Numbered from the stretch's first letter, positions 50,369-59,843 are shown. The stretch is 64,000 nucleotides of DNA from Trichomonas vaginalis G3 (GCF_026262505.1 NC_067208.1:11355962-11419961); one strand, 5' to 3'. The notes: generated from the sequence alone by a model not told the origin. Made by a program: numbers and translations.

Positions 50369-51031
50369 TTACTCACAATATTTTTGTACAAAACGACCCC
50401 AAACTTTTAACTTCTTTTCTGCAGCTTCTAATGCTATCTTAGCGAGTTCATATTCTCTAAATTCTCTCTTTAAATCTTCTTGTTCCCATTGGTCTAGTTC
50501 GTATGGCGAGTCTCTATAACCAGAACATATCTCACGTTCATGTTCTATTTGTTTTTCATGCATTTTTCTAACTTCTTCTTCGAACAAAGGTTTAGCATTC
50601 TCTACTGTATCTTCAAGTTCTTCTTCATCTAATTTCTCATGAACTTTCTTGTCTATGGAGTCCAGAATTTTTCCAACTGCTATACAATATTTTGGAGAAG
50701 CCCACATTGCTATATAGTTTACAAGTCTTGGGTCTACATACGTTCCTCTAACCTGTTTGATTTCATCAGGAATTCCTGCATGAACTGTGTATAAAAAGCA
50801 ACCCGCGGAATTCCGCGGGTTGGTATATTCTTCACAAAATGCCTCAAAATACTCTTCCCAGGACTTATTTTCCAACAACCTTCTAAAGTCTTTCCTAAAC
50901 TGCTGACACATCTTTGTTGCATTTATATAACCATCCTTGTCTCTACGTAAGACTTCAATACCGTTGTAAGTGCCTTTTGTGAATGTTTCGCCATTAGATT
51001 TGTTCGTGAACGTTTTTGCTTCGACTGTCAT
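50369..51031 (-). CDS. Polinton KilA-N domain protein
   Basis: A 220-residue protein with a clear KilA-N domain (23-124): RRDKDGYINATKMC at the start and GTYVDPRLVNYIAMWASPKY at the end, both hallmarks. The C-terminal ~90 residues form a charged coiled coil ending VQKYCE. KilA-N proteins bind DNA in phages and large DNA viruses; the role in Polintons is unknown. The codons for TNPRNSAGCFL inside the domain overlap a perfect 22-bp palindrome. Leader TTTTTATTGTAAGAACAGT. Confidence 0.93.
   Translation of the reverse strand: MTVEAKTFTNKSNGETFTKGTYNGIEVLRRDKDGYINATKMCQQFRKDFRRLLENKSWEEYFEAFCEEYTNPRNSAGCFLYTVHAGIPDEIKQVRGTYVDPRLVNYIAMWASPKYCIAVGKILDSIDKKVHEKLDEEELEDTVENAKPLFEEEVRKMHEKQIEHEREICSGYRDSPYELDQWEQEDLKREFREYELAKIALEAAEKKLKVWGRFVQKYCE
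50800..50821. repeat. Perfect 22-bp palindrome within the KilA-N gene
   Basis: AACCCGCGGAA followed by its exact reverse complement. It is GC-rich against an AT-rich background and in frame, between the two conserved halves of the domain. Confidence 0.97.
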
Positions 51032-51117
51032 ACTGTTCTTACAATAAAAATAAAAAAAATATTTTTTGGTGGGACGTCGGACATTCGTCTGTGGCTTAAC
51101 CGTCGGACCACAACGAT

Positions 51118-51420
51118 AAAAATCTCTGCTCCTAGCAGTACTGCTACTGTCAGTAGCAGTACTTTTACTGACAGTAGCAGTACTTTTTCTGACAGTAGCA
51201 GTACTTTTTCTGACAGTAGCAGTACTTTTACTGACAGTAGCAGTACTTTATCGTCGAAAACCCTCTCAAATTTTCCTTTTTACTGCTCCTAGCAGTACTT
51301 TTACTGCTCCTAGCAGTACTGCTACTGACAGTAGCAGTACTTTTTCTGACAGTAGCAGTACTTTTACTGACAGTAGCAGTACTTTTTCTGACAGTAGCAG
51401 TACTTTTACTGACAGTAGCA
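51118..51420. repeat. Polinton array of GCAGTAC palindromic repeats
   Basis: About 300 bases of repeated GACAGTAGCAGTACTTTT(A/T)CT units, with CTGCTCCTAGCAGTACT variants. Within it GTACTGCTACTG-T-CAGTAGCAGTAC forms a 12-bp stem. TAG and TGA triplets recur, so it is not coding in the frame of the gene that follows directly at 51421. Confidence 0.92.
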
Positions 51421-51729
51421 ATGGTCGAGGTCGAACCTACCGACGAGGCAATTTACCTAATTGAAATTAACGAGCTTGTTAAAGACTTCCTCAGGCAGAA
51501 TGTAAAAGGCAAGCTTGTTAACTGTTGGATAACGGGAAGGGCTGCCTTGAATCTCGAGACTTCGACTGGAATTCCAATTCAAATACCAGACGGGACAGCC
51601 TACGACGACATAAAGCAAGCAAAGAAAGAAGCTCTTCTCAAGTTCTTTGCCAAGCGTCCTTGGATACTACTTCCAAACAGAGAGAACCCTTTCCCAAGAA
51701 TTCCCACATTTAAATTCAAATTCGAATAA
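51421..51729 (+). CDS. Polinton small protein following the repeat array, unknown
   Basis: A 102-residue frame (MVEVEPTDEAIYLIEINELVK...). The DEAIYLIE segment recurs as DETIYLIEL at the end of the first repeat array (46,788), so both arrays adjoin the same kind of coding sequence. No family recognised. The promoter-like T-tract seen at other genes is absent here and the repeats abut the ATG. Confidence 0.4.
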   Translation: MVEVEPTDEAIYLIEINELVKDFLRQNVKGKLVNCWITGRAALNLETSTGIPIQIPDGTAYDDIKQAKKEALLKFFAKRPWILLPNRENPFPRIPTFKFKFE

Positions 51730-51801
51730 AAATTTTTTATTTCATGCAATGTTTAACTATTTCACCATCTTCTTTAACACCCCAGTACTTCCTTTTCGAT
51801 A

Positions 51802-53888
51802 TTACATGAACTTCGGTGAAAATTTTGTCCAATTTGAATTGACCCATCTTTTCACCGACCATGCCCATTTCAATGAGTTTGTTGTACCTTCTTCGTTCGT
51901 CATGAGTGCGTCAATGTTCTCATAGTAAACCTTCACTTTGGATTTGACTTCGGAGAAGAATTTGTTGTAGTTGTCAAGGACTGCCTTTGCGAACTGAGGG
52001 TAAGACCAATGTTCGACAATAGGTTTTAATGTGGTTACTAAGCCACTTTGACCTTGAGTGAATTCGTACTTCAAAACAAAAGGAGAAAACCTTTCAACAA
52101 AGTTGTCGACCTTCTCATAATGTTTACTCTTCATCTCTTGAGGTTTCTTAATGGAATATCCCCATGTCGAATTCATAAGCAATTTGAGTGTCATTGCAAG
52201 TTTGGGGTTTGAAGCTTTCCTAATATCATACAGTTGTTGTATGACTTTTCCAACTGTATAGTTCCTTCCTGGGAACTCACCATCTTCGTTTGGAATTCCA
52301 GTTGGAATATATTGGACAAACCTCATGTATGCAGCGTTAAGGTCGACATAGTATATCTTTTCGTTTGAGTCGAACTTGTCGCAACCAATTGGTCCAGTTT
52401 GTGGAAATTCAAGTGAGTCTCTTATCTTCTGAGAAACTTCTCCTGTTATCTCATAAACATCGTCGAAGCAACCTGTTTCATATAAAACCTTCTGACCTAA
52501 CTCAGATGCTCTCCAATACAATTTGACGTCAATTGGATGTCTCAATGGAAGTTTGTTTATAGCATCTTGAAGTTCTTGCAACCTCATTGGAAGTTCTTCT
52601 GGTTCAGGTTGGTATCCGAACAATCCAACTCCTTTTGGAATTGTGTACTTCTTTTGTACTAGAACTTTGTCTGGAACAACTTTTGGTCTTGCTAACAGTG
52701 AAAAGTTTGTTTCGTCTTTTGGTACAAAAGTTTCTGTCAGCTTGTCATCTGGAATTGGTTCCAACAAACCTTTCTCGAAAAGAATGTTTACAGCTCTGAC
52801 AATGTTGCACTTGCCTTTTCCGAACAATGGGTTTGTAAGACTTTCGTTCAACATGAAGTGGTTGTGGACAATTACAATCTTCAACCATGGTAAATTGAAC
52901 TCAACAACATAGTCGTCATGTGAAGAACCTTTAGCTGTAGGTATGTTGACTCGGATATTGACATTTGCCAACGGTGCAATTTTTGCCAATTGACCTCTGA
53001 GAATGTACCTTGTCTTCACACATGACTCAAGATACTTCATCTTCTCTTCTGTAACAAGACCAGAGTTCCTGAGACATGTAAGAATGCAAGGTTCGTTGAC
53101 AATTGTTTCAATTGAATTGTAAATTCCATACCTTGTCAAGTCAATGTCAGACTTATTTATGAAGGGGAAGTATCCAGCATGTTGTCTGACTGCTTGAGGG
53201 TTAGGTTGGTACCATTCGAACTTGACACTTGCAATTCCTTCAATTGCATTCAAAATGTCTGAGTCGGAGTCAACCATTTGTTCTCTCTTTGTAGTCTTGA
53301 AAGCGTCAAGAAGTTTTGCAGCTGTTTGTTCATTGCCATTTGCATAGTAAATGTGACCATCCAAATCCGTTATGGTCAATCTGAGATTGTGTCCTTTCAT
53401 ATTTCCGTCTTGAATTGCAGCAAGTACACCCATGAAGCCTTCTTTGTTCTTTCCTTCGTCAAAGTTTACTGTAAAGGTTCGACCAGATGTAATTTGACTT
53501 CTAACTTCACGATACTTTTCATATGCATATCTTGTTCTTTCCATGGGAGCATGACCATCCTCTGCACTACCTTTTTTCCTTCTCAAAGGATGCAATTGTT
53601 CGTCATGTTTCCAGTAGAATCTGGCAAAGCCGTCGTGTCCTTCAACTTGAGGTTCACTAACATCGAAAGGCATGTCATAAGACGTTCTTCTTCTAACCTC
53701 TCTAGTCTGTTTGGATAATTGGCACGTGCTGTTTCCAAATCCATTTCGTAGGTCAGACCAGCCAGTTTGTCATAGACTTTTATGGGTCTTCCCTTCCTAT
53801 ATTTAAACTTTTTCGAAACTTTCCAACCATATCTTTGCAACTCTGCTTTTATTCTAGCAGACTTTCTATCCATTCTATATGGGGGCAT
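51802..53888 (-). pseudogene. Polinton protein-primed DNA polymerase B, fossil
   Basis: The span holds family B polymerase signatures in order: a DLNAAYM-type motif A, a KLLMNSTWGY motif B and a VYYENIDALM segment in the motif C position. This resembles the protein-primed PolB of Polintons, adenoviruses and phi29-like phages. The leader TTTTTATAAAAATG equals that of the helicase gene. Part of the broken element. Confidence 0.88.
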
Positions 53889-53919
53889 TTTTATAAAAAT
53901 AAAAAAAATATTTTTTTCT

Positions 53920-54144
53920 TTACTTTACATAACCGCCTGCTACCAGAAGCCTTTGACGCCAACCCATACCAGCTAATGAAGGTTGAGTTGGTTTAGTTTC
54001 CAAACTAAACTTTGGTTTTGGTTTATCTTCAGTTTTTGGTTTTTCTTCTTCTATCGGCTTTTCGTCACTTTTCGGTTCCTCTGACTTTACCTCACTTGCA
54101 GGTATGGTTGTGTCGTTAACATCTTCATAAATATCATATGCCAT
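53920..54144 (-). CDS. Polinton small acidic protein, unknown
   Basis: A 74-residue protein. An acidic start is followed by a Pro/Lys/Glu-rich middle and a short C-terminus GMGWRQRLLVAGGYVK. It overlaps the start of the gap after the next gene by ~58 bases in another frame. It could be a small virion peptide precursor, but this is speculation. Confidence 0.45.
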   Translation of the reverse strand: MAYDIYEDVNDTTIPASEVKSEEPKSDEKPIEEEKPKTEDKPKPKFSLETKPTQPSLAGMGWRQRLLVAGGYVK

Positions 54145-54503
54145 TTGTTTTGTTTTCCTTTCAACTTTTTGTGTTTGTTGTAAAGTTTAGAATATTTCGA
54201 CTCTAAGTCAATGAGATGTTCTATAATGAACTGTTGGTCAGTGAAGTATACTTTCCCATCTGTTGTCTCGAAAGCTCCTTCAGACTTCAATATTTTATTT
54301 GTGAGAGTCTGTTTCTTTTTTGAGATACTAGCCGTTCCATTTCTATGAAAAGTGACTTTATAGTTAGGGTTTGTATTTCCAGACCTGGCACTTTCTATTA
54401 TTGAATTTTTCTCTTCATCTGTAAGTTCTTTGACAGGTTTTGACAATGGTTCTGAACTTTTTGTTTGTGGTGTCAAATCTACCGTTTCAACTTCTTCGGT
54501 CAT
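54087..54503 (-). CDS. Polinton protein, 138 residues, unknown
   Basis: Acidic, disordered N-terminus (MTEEVETVDLTPQTKSSE), a basic beta-like middle (NPNYKVTFHRNGTASISKKK) and a coiled C-terminus with KLYNKHKKLKGKQNK. Preceded by TTTTTTACTGAGATGAAATG, identical to the leader of the small gene just upstream at 54675. No family recognised. Confidence 0.55.
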   Translation of the reverse strand: MTEEVETVDLTPQTKSSEPLSKPVKELTDEEKNSIIESARSGNTNPNYKVTFHRNGTASISKKKQTLTNKILKSEGAFETTDGKVYFTDQQFIIEHLIDLESKYSKLYNKHKKLKGKQNKWHMIFMKMLTTQPYLQVR

Positions 54504-54522
54504 TTCATCTCAGTAAAAAATT

Positions 54523-54675
54523 TTAGTTTGGTTTGTTTTCAACTGGTTGTTGTTGTTTTTTAAGTCGGTCTAAAACTTCCTGAGGTATAGGAAGAACTTG
54601 ACAAACACGTTGTGTAACTGCTGGAAGTCGACAAATCCATCTTGAACCCATTTGTCTCAATGCTGTATTGTTCAT
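54523..54675 (-). CDS. Polinton 50-residue protein
   Basis: A short frame (MNNTALRQMGSRWICRLPAV...) ending 19 bases before the ATG of the next minus-strand gene. Both have the same TTTTTTACTGAGATGAAATG leader, and this supports it as a real gene despite its length. Function unknown; the Cys/Pro-rich segment ICRLPAVTQRVCQVLPIP is notable. Confidence 0.55.
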   Translation of the reverse strand: MNNTALRQMGSRWICRLPAVTQRVCQVLPIPQEVLDRLKKQQQPVENKPN

Positions 54676-54694
54676 TTCATCTCAGTAAAAAACT

Positions 54695-55096
54695 TTACAT
54701 TCCCCAAGTTTGAGGTGGTTGCGGTTGGTTATTGTTTACCCACTGTTGTGCATGGTTATATCCTCTGTTAAAGAATCTTTCACCTTGGTCCATATAGTGT
54801 CCTGCTTGGTTATAGTAGTCATTTGCTTTGTTATAATAGTTTCCTGCTTGTCTTCCTACATTGTCCATCCATCCTTGAACTTTTCCTCTTGTTTCAGGAT
54901 TTGGAATAAGATTTGCTGCATCTCGTGCTACATCCCAACCTTTCTGTACAGTTTGTATAATAGGTTGTGCTTTCTCTTTAAGTATACCTAATGTACTCAA
55001 AATCTTCCTTCCAACTCCAAATACACCTCTGGCTATTGTTCCCACTGCGGGCAAAAATCTGGATGCAACTCCTGCTAATGCGCCAAATAAACCCAT
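54695..55096 (-). CDS. Polinton small virion-like protein (MGLFGAL start)
   Basis: A 133-residue protein. The glycine-rich hydrophobic N-terminus MGLFGALAGVASRFLPAVG could be amphipathic or membrane-active, similar in style to adenovirus protein VI-like components. The rest is Asn/Tyr/Gln-rich with repeated YYNKANDYYNQAG. A similar start (MGFFSKDRKLLSKVG) occurs in the product at 58179-58460. Divergent from the integrase, with 17 bp between ATGs. Confidence 0.55.
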   Translation of the reverse strand: MGLFGALAGVASRFLPAVGTIARGVFGVGRKILSTLGILKEKAQPIIQTVQKGWDVARDAANLIPNPETRGKVQGWMDNVGRQAGNYYNKANDYYNQAGHYMDQGERFFNRGYNHAQQWVNNNQPQPPQTWGM

Positions 55097-55113
55097 TTCT
55101 TATAGGGTAAAAA
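55097..55113. promoter_or_regulatory. Shared divergent promoter, 17 bp (Polinton)
   Basis: TTCTTATAGGGTAAAAA separates the ATGs of the virion-like protein (minus) and the integrase (plus). Confidence 0.5.
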
Positions 55114-56071
55114 ATGACGAATCCAAACAAGGACCCCTATGTTTCTAAAGCGACAAAGAAAGCACTCATGATAAAAATCTTTAGTTCAACACCAAATGCT
55201 TGGTTTATGGATATCTTGGAAAACATTCCGAGGTATAGAGAAGATGGACCTCCATACTGGCTAATATTTGTCGGTCAAAACACAAGATACTGTGAAGCCA
55301 TACCATTATGGTCCAAAAATATTTTAGATGTGAAAACTGCTTTGACAATATTCGTTGACAAATACCATCCAACAAAACTGACATCTGACTGTGAAAGTTC
55401 TTTCAAATCAGACGATATTAAAAACTATCTGCGTTCAAAAAATGTAAACCAATATTTCATTGTCGACCAAAACCATTCTGCTCTTGGTGTCATTGACAGT
55501 TGTATAAAAATCTTAAGAGACTTAAACCAACCACAAGGTGGTGAGGTAGATGAAATGTCATATGACGACAAATATAGACACTTCTCCATGGCAAAGATGA
55601 GACAAGTTTTAAATATTTACAATAGCCGTAAACAAAAAGGTTTGGGAAACCACTCCCCCGAAGAAATGAAAACAACCCTGACTTAGAGAAAGACTATATA
55701 TTTAATAATTTAGTCAAAAGAGACAAACAAGAAAGAATGCCGGGCTTCAAACTTAAGAAAGGCGACAAAGTAAAAATAGAAATACCTAAACGCGACCCAT
55801 ATGAAAATACTATTGACTATGACACCAATGGGAACCCGACAGGTACTCACATTCGTGTTCGTAAAAATAGAAGAAAGTATACAAGAGAATATTATGAAGT
55901 TTTAGGCAAACATGGCAAAATGTACACACTGCAAGCAGAAGATAAAACTACTATTGTCAGACCTCGTTTCAAACTTGTCAAAGTTCAAGGTGGTATACTT
56001 TCAAAGACAGTTCTAACAAATATAAGACAACTCCTGACGAATATGCTAAAGAAGTTGAAAATGACGACTAA
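55114..56071 (+). pseudogene. Polinton retroviral-type integrase, fossil
   Basis: The span encodes an rve-like integrase core, with WFMDILENIP and KLTSDCESSF around the first two catalytic aspartate positions and a following HSALGVIDSCIKILRD helix. A basic beta-rich C-terminal part with RRKYTREYYEVLG looks like the SH3/chromo-like end of Polinton integrases. Expected family role: inserting the element with a short target duplication. Part of the broken element. Confidence 0.85.
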
Positions 56072-57352
56072 GCATTTCTATACCATGCGTAAACTGTCAT
56101 GTAAGGTGGCATGTAGTCTTTACTTTGTCCCGTTGTTTGCGTATATCCTGAAACGCGATGTGTATGGTTTCCTTCTCCCTGAGTGTCATCCCAGTAACAA
56201 TTTATAGCAAACTTAACGTCGTCTTTAACATCATATCCTTGACCTTTTGTCATTCCTGACCAATCCCAATATCTATGCTTATGCCAACCTGCTTGAGATG
56301 TACTTAAATCTATGTAGTGACTGTGTGCAGGTAAATTTTCACCTGAAATCGTTTTACTTCCACCTGTTTCCTTTGAAGAGTTTGCACAATACAAAAACCT
56401 GTCGACTATTTGAGTCCAAGTTCCAAAACCAAGTACTACTTCTGGTCTGGTAGAGTTCATTGACGTATAAATAGAACCTATAGGATATACTGTTTGAAGT
56501 ATTTCTGTCTTTAATGTTTGAAGCTCTGTTTTGTCTGCTTTTTTATATAACTTTTCTTCAAGTTCATTTACGTCAGAGATGCTATGTCTATGATATTTTG
56601 GGTATGTTCCTTCTGTCCATGCGAAAATACGTTCTTTTGTTGCATCTACATATCCTTTTATCCATGTCGAGTCTGCTTTTGTATTCCTTAACTCTCTGTA
56701 ACACCTTTCTCAAGCTCTTTCAACTGTTGTCCATCTTCCATTAACTCTGGTATGACTTGAAACCGTTTGTGCCAACATATCTACAGGTTCTTTGTCGGCT
56801 TTAGGTCTAAACATCCTGAAACCCATCCTGTATCGGCTTTCGTTTTTAAAATCTTTGTTGTCCGTTCATGTACCAGTCAACCCTTTCTTTAATTTCATTG
56901 TCTTTTTCATCCACATATTCCTTATATGCCTTCTTCACTAACGCACTAGCCACACATGCTAACTCATCGTCAACATATGTTTTATCTGCTTTCTTTTCAA
57001 CATCCTCTTTCGTTGCATAGCTTTGTTAGCTCTTTCTTCTTCTTTTGCTATTGCATCGTCTACATACTCTTTGTCAGCTTTGTTGTCAACATCTGCTTTC
57101 AAAAGAAGTTCATCTATAGGTTTCTCGTTTTAAAGTTCGTTTTGTTGGATTTATACAAACAGTATGGTTCTTATTGTCTTGAAACAGAACTCATCTGTCA
57201 TTGGGTTTAATGTCAGTTTTAGGTTTCTTCTTTCAATGACTCAGATATCTTAGAATAGTTTTGAAAAGTTTGTTGTGTTCTTATTTAGAGCTTGCATAAT
57301 GAGTTGTCGGTTTGTGTTGTATTTCTCTCATAGACGCTGTTTCATTTGACAT
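56068..57352 (-). pseudogene. Polinton fibre-like protein with phage tail-collar end, fossil
   Basis: The C-terminal part has VYPIGSIYTS, VLGFGTW and GENLPAHSHYI, the signature order of phage tail-collar/fibre tip domains (YPVGSIY ... FGGTW ... NLPxHxH). Upstream the span repeats ADK-YVDD-type segments, a pattern of trimeric fibre shafts. Its 3' end abuts the integrase end on the other strand. Well degraded. Confidence 0.75.
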
Positions 57353-57370
57353 TTTTATTCTAGATAAAAT
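57353..57370. promoter_or_regulatory. Shared divergent promoter, 18 bp (Polinton)
   Basis: TTTTATTCTAGATAAAAT lies between the fibre-like ATG (57352, minus) and an ATG at 57371 (plus). It is nearly palindromic around TCTAGA. Confidence 0.55.
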
Positions 57371-58168
57371 ATGCTTCAATAGAAAAAGAAAATTCAAGAG
57401 TTGCTACAACTAAACCATTAGATGAACTTTTTACTAATGTCGGTCAAAAGTTTGAGACAGAGACCGTAAAGCATGAAGGCTATCGTTTTGACTACCCATT
57501 AAGATGGTTAGAGACCCATCTGTCACAAAAGCTATTGGCTTTCGTAGAATGAAGTTGTGTCTGTAGAAGATAAAAGTTTTCCATTTATTGTAAGGTTTCA
57601 TATAGATTATATATCTGAAGGGAAACGAAAAATGTGGGAAGAAATTGAGCTAATACAAGTTGACCTTTCATCTTCTCTACAGACTGCGTTAAAAAATATA
57701 GAAGATAAAATAAATTCATGTTATGCAAAATATGCTGATGAATATGCAAATACGAGAGCACACTTTATGTGAGAATTGTATATGACAAACAAAATTCACA
57801 AGTGTCATTTCAAATCTACGAAGACAATCCAAAGAAGACGAACAAATATATACAGAATTCACTGCAATGTCATGGTATTATTTGCAAAGAATGTTAAATC
57901 AGAAAGTCGAACTTCCTTTAGCAAATATTTACAGTCGATATGCAAGAGATGAACATATTTATTTAAAGATGTTTTCGACCCAGCTGCTATTATTGTTCAT
58001 GCTTCATTTCTGGCGCCCAAAACTCTTTTTTATGCTTGGCAAATGACTTTTACGAAAAACCTACAAAGTTATACGAACCACCAAGTGGAAGTATTTTCAG
58101 ACTTTCAAGTATGGTTTACAACAGATGGAAGAAAGAGAATAATTCCATTATACCATGCGTTTTACTTA
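57371..58168 (+). pseudogene. Polinton gene remnant, unknown
   Basis: Plus-strand coding-like sequence, including KSFPFIVRFHIDYISEGKRKMWEEIELIQVDLS (57575-57673), which looks like beta strands of a virion protein. Degraded; no family recognised. Confidence 0.45.
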
Positions 58169-58178
58169 GAACTTAGTT

Positions 58179-58460
58179 TCATAATACAACTACTATCGAA
58201 CGGTAAAAATATAACTTTTTAATATGGTTGAGGTGTTGGATTTGGTTGCCAACTAGACTGTGGTGCAGGTTCAGGCTGTTGTATAACAGGAGCTTGTCTT
58301 CTGGTTCAGGGTCTTTAGGTATAATACCAACGAACTGACCTACTCTTTTACGAAATATTTTTGATCCGTTCCAAATTCCTCTTCCTACGGTTTTTATTCC
58401 ATTCCATATACCTCTTCCAACTTTCGAAAGAAGTTTCCTATCTTTACTGAAGAAACCCAT
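58179..58460 (-). CDS. Polinton small basic protein (MGFFSKD start)
   Basis: A 93-residue frame with a basic, glycine-rich N-terminal half repeating VGRGIWNGIKTVGRGIWNGSK, which could form amphipathic helices. The style matches the MGLFGAL protein at 54695-55096. Leader TTTTTACATATAGTAAAATG. Function unknown; a minor virion or DNA-condensing protein is possible. Confidence 0.5.
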   Translation of the reverse strand: MGFFSKDRKLLSKVGRGIWNGIKTVGRGIWNGSKIFRKRVGQFVGIIPKDPEPEDKLLLYNSLNLHHSLVGNQIQHLNHIKKLYFYRSIVVVL

Positions 58461-58478
58461 TTTACTATATGTAAAAAT

Positions 58479-58860
58479 CTAATGTCCGCCTAGTCTCTTA
58501 CGTTTCCTGTTGAGTTCCATAGCATTCTTTAACTGGAGCTCATACATTCTGTTTCTCCTCTGGTAGAAAACATATTCTGGGTCAACTCCTGTGTTCGCGT
58601 CATCTGCATAAAGTTGTTTATATCCCACTTCAGGGTTTGTTTAAAACTCTTTCCATCTCATATTTGCATACCATGGTGGCAAACCTAACGCAGCGTCATT
58701 TGACATGGCAGTTTGCATTTGTACATCTGTTGGCACTTGACCATAGTTTGCCATTGCAGTTTGTATTCTAACTTCATTTTGGAATATTCTCTGGGTTTGG
58801 TGTCCAGGTTGCTGTGCATTCGCTAAGTTCTGTGCGTCTTTAATATTAGATAAAAATATC
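58479..58860 (-). pseudogene. Polinton small gene remnant, basic C-terminus
   Basis: Minus-strand coding-like sequence with Gln/Asn/Met-rich residues, then YVFYQRRNRMYELQLKNAM and a final basic NRKRKRLGGH. It lies between two small virion-like genes. Fossil; no family recognised. Confidence 0.45.
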
Positions 58861-58862
58861 TC

Positions 58863-58993
58863 TTACGAGTACATATACTGGACATTTGCAGGCATTGGTT
58901 CATCTTCATATTCTCTGTACCTTTCTGCCACGTCAAAGAAATAAATGACCAATGGAAAAAACCTAAAACAAGTAGTCCTATTTCAAACCACAT
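58863..58993 (-). pseudogene. Polinton short membrane-protein remnant
   Basis: Starts MWFEIGLLVLGFF, a single hydrophobic segment of membrane type, and ends with ANVQYMYS-like codons. About 40 codons. Fossil; function unknown. Confidence 0.4.
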
Positions 58994-59014
58994 TTACTTA
59001 CTAATAAAATTTCT

Positions 59015-59796
59015 TTATTGTGACACTTTCTCCAGTTTATAGGACCTCTCTTCATATTCTATCTTGTCATAATATATAAACTCATAGTCATGTATGTCCT
59101 CTAACCATTTCATAACGGTTTCCAAACCACTTTTATCGGATGTAAAGTAAAAGCATGGATGGTTATGTAAAACGTCTAAAGTTTCTAAAGAGTCTCTCAA
59201 AGTCCAGTCTACTTGGTATTGAAAATCCCATGTGTTAAAGAACGGCGGGTCCACTATAAAGAAAACATTTTCCTTGTTTTATATTTTTCATACAACTCTG
59301 TCCAATGACATCTACAAACTCTATACCTCAATATATTTTCTATGTCCTCTTTGAAAACATTTGTATAGTTAAGATATAAAACTTTTGACATAAGTGTTTC
59401 AATGTCATGAACTCTTATAGCACCACTATATAATAGTCTAGCAGATATACTATCCCAGTCTATATATTCTGCTTTTTTCAAAACCTCTCTCACAATATTT
59501 TTCTTATCTAATGGTATACGTTCCATCTTACCTATAGGTATCTTTTCTTTTAACTCTTTCAATATATTGTTTGTATCTGGTATATGTTTGAGACGGTCCA
59601 TATAGTTGTCGAAGTCATTGCATATAATCTTTGAGTCTGGAAATATTATATGGCACAAATGGGATATATAGAAACTTCCACCGAACAAATCTACAAATGT
59701 TAGACCATTCGGTAGTTTCTTAAGTTCTCTCAATATAATATCTTTACATCTACTCTTATTTCCAAAGAACGGTAACGGTGGTTTTGTAAAATTCAT
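59015..59796 (-). pseudogene. Polinton DNA adenine methyltransferase (Dam/D12 class), fossil
   Basis: The span encodes PFFGNKSR (N-terminal signature of D12-class N6-adenine methylases), FVDLFGGSFYISHL (AdoMet-binding motif I) and DPPFFNTWDF (the DPPY-type catalytic motif). This class methylates adenine N6 in DNA. It is the last gene before the right TIR. Part of the broken element. Confidence 0.85.
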
Positions 59797-59843
59797 TTAT
59801 ATATAATAATAAAAATGTTTTTCCCTGAAAAGTGACAGAAAAG

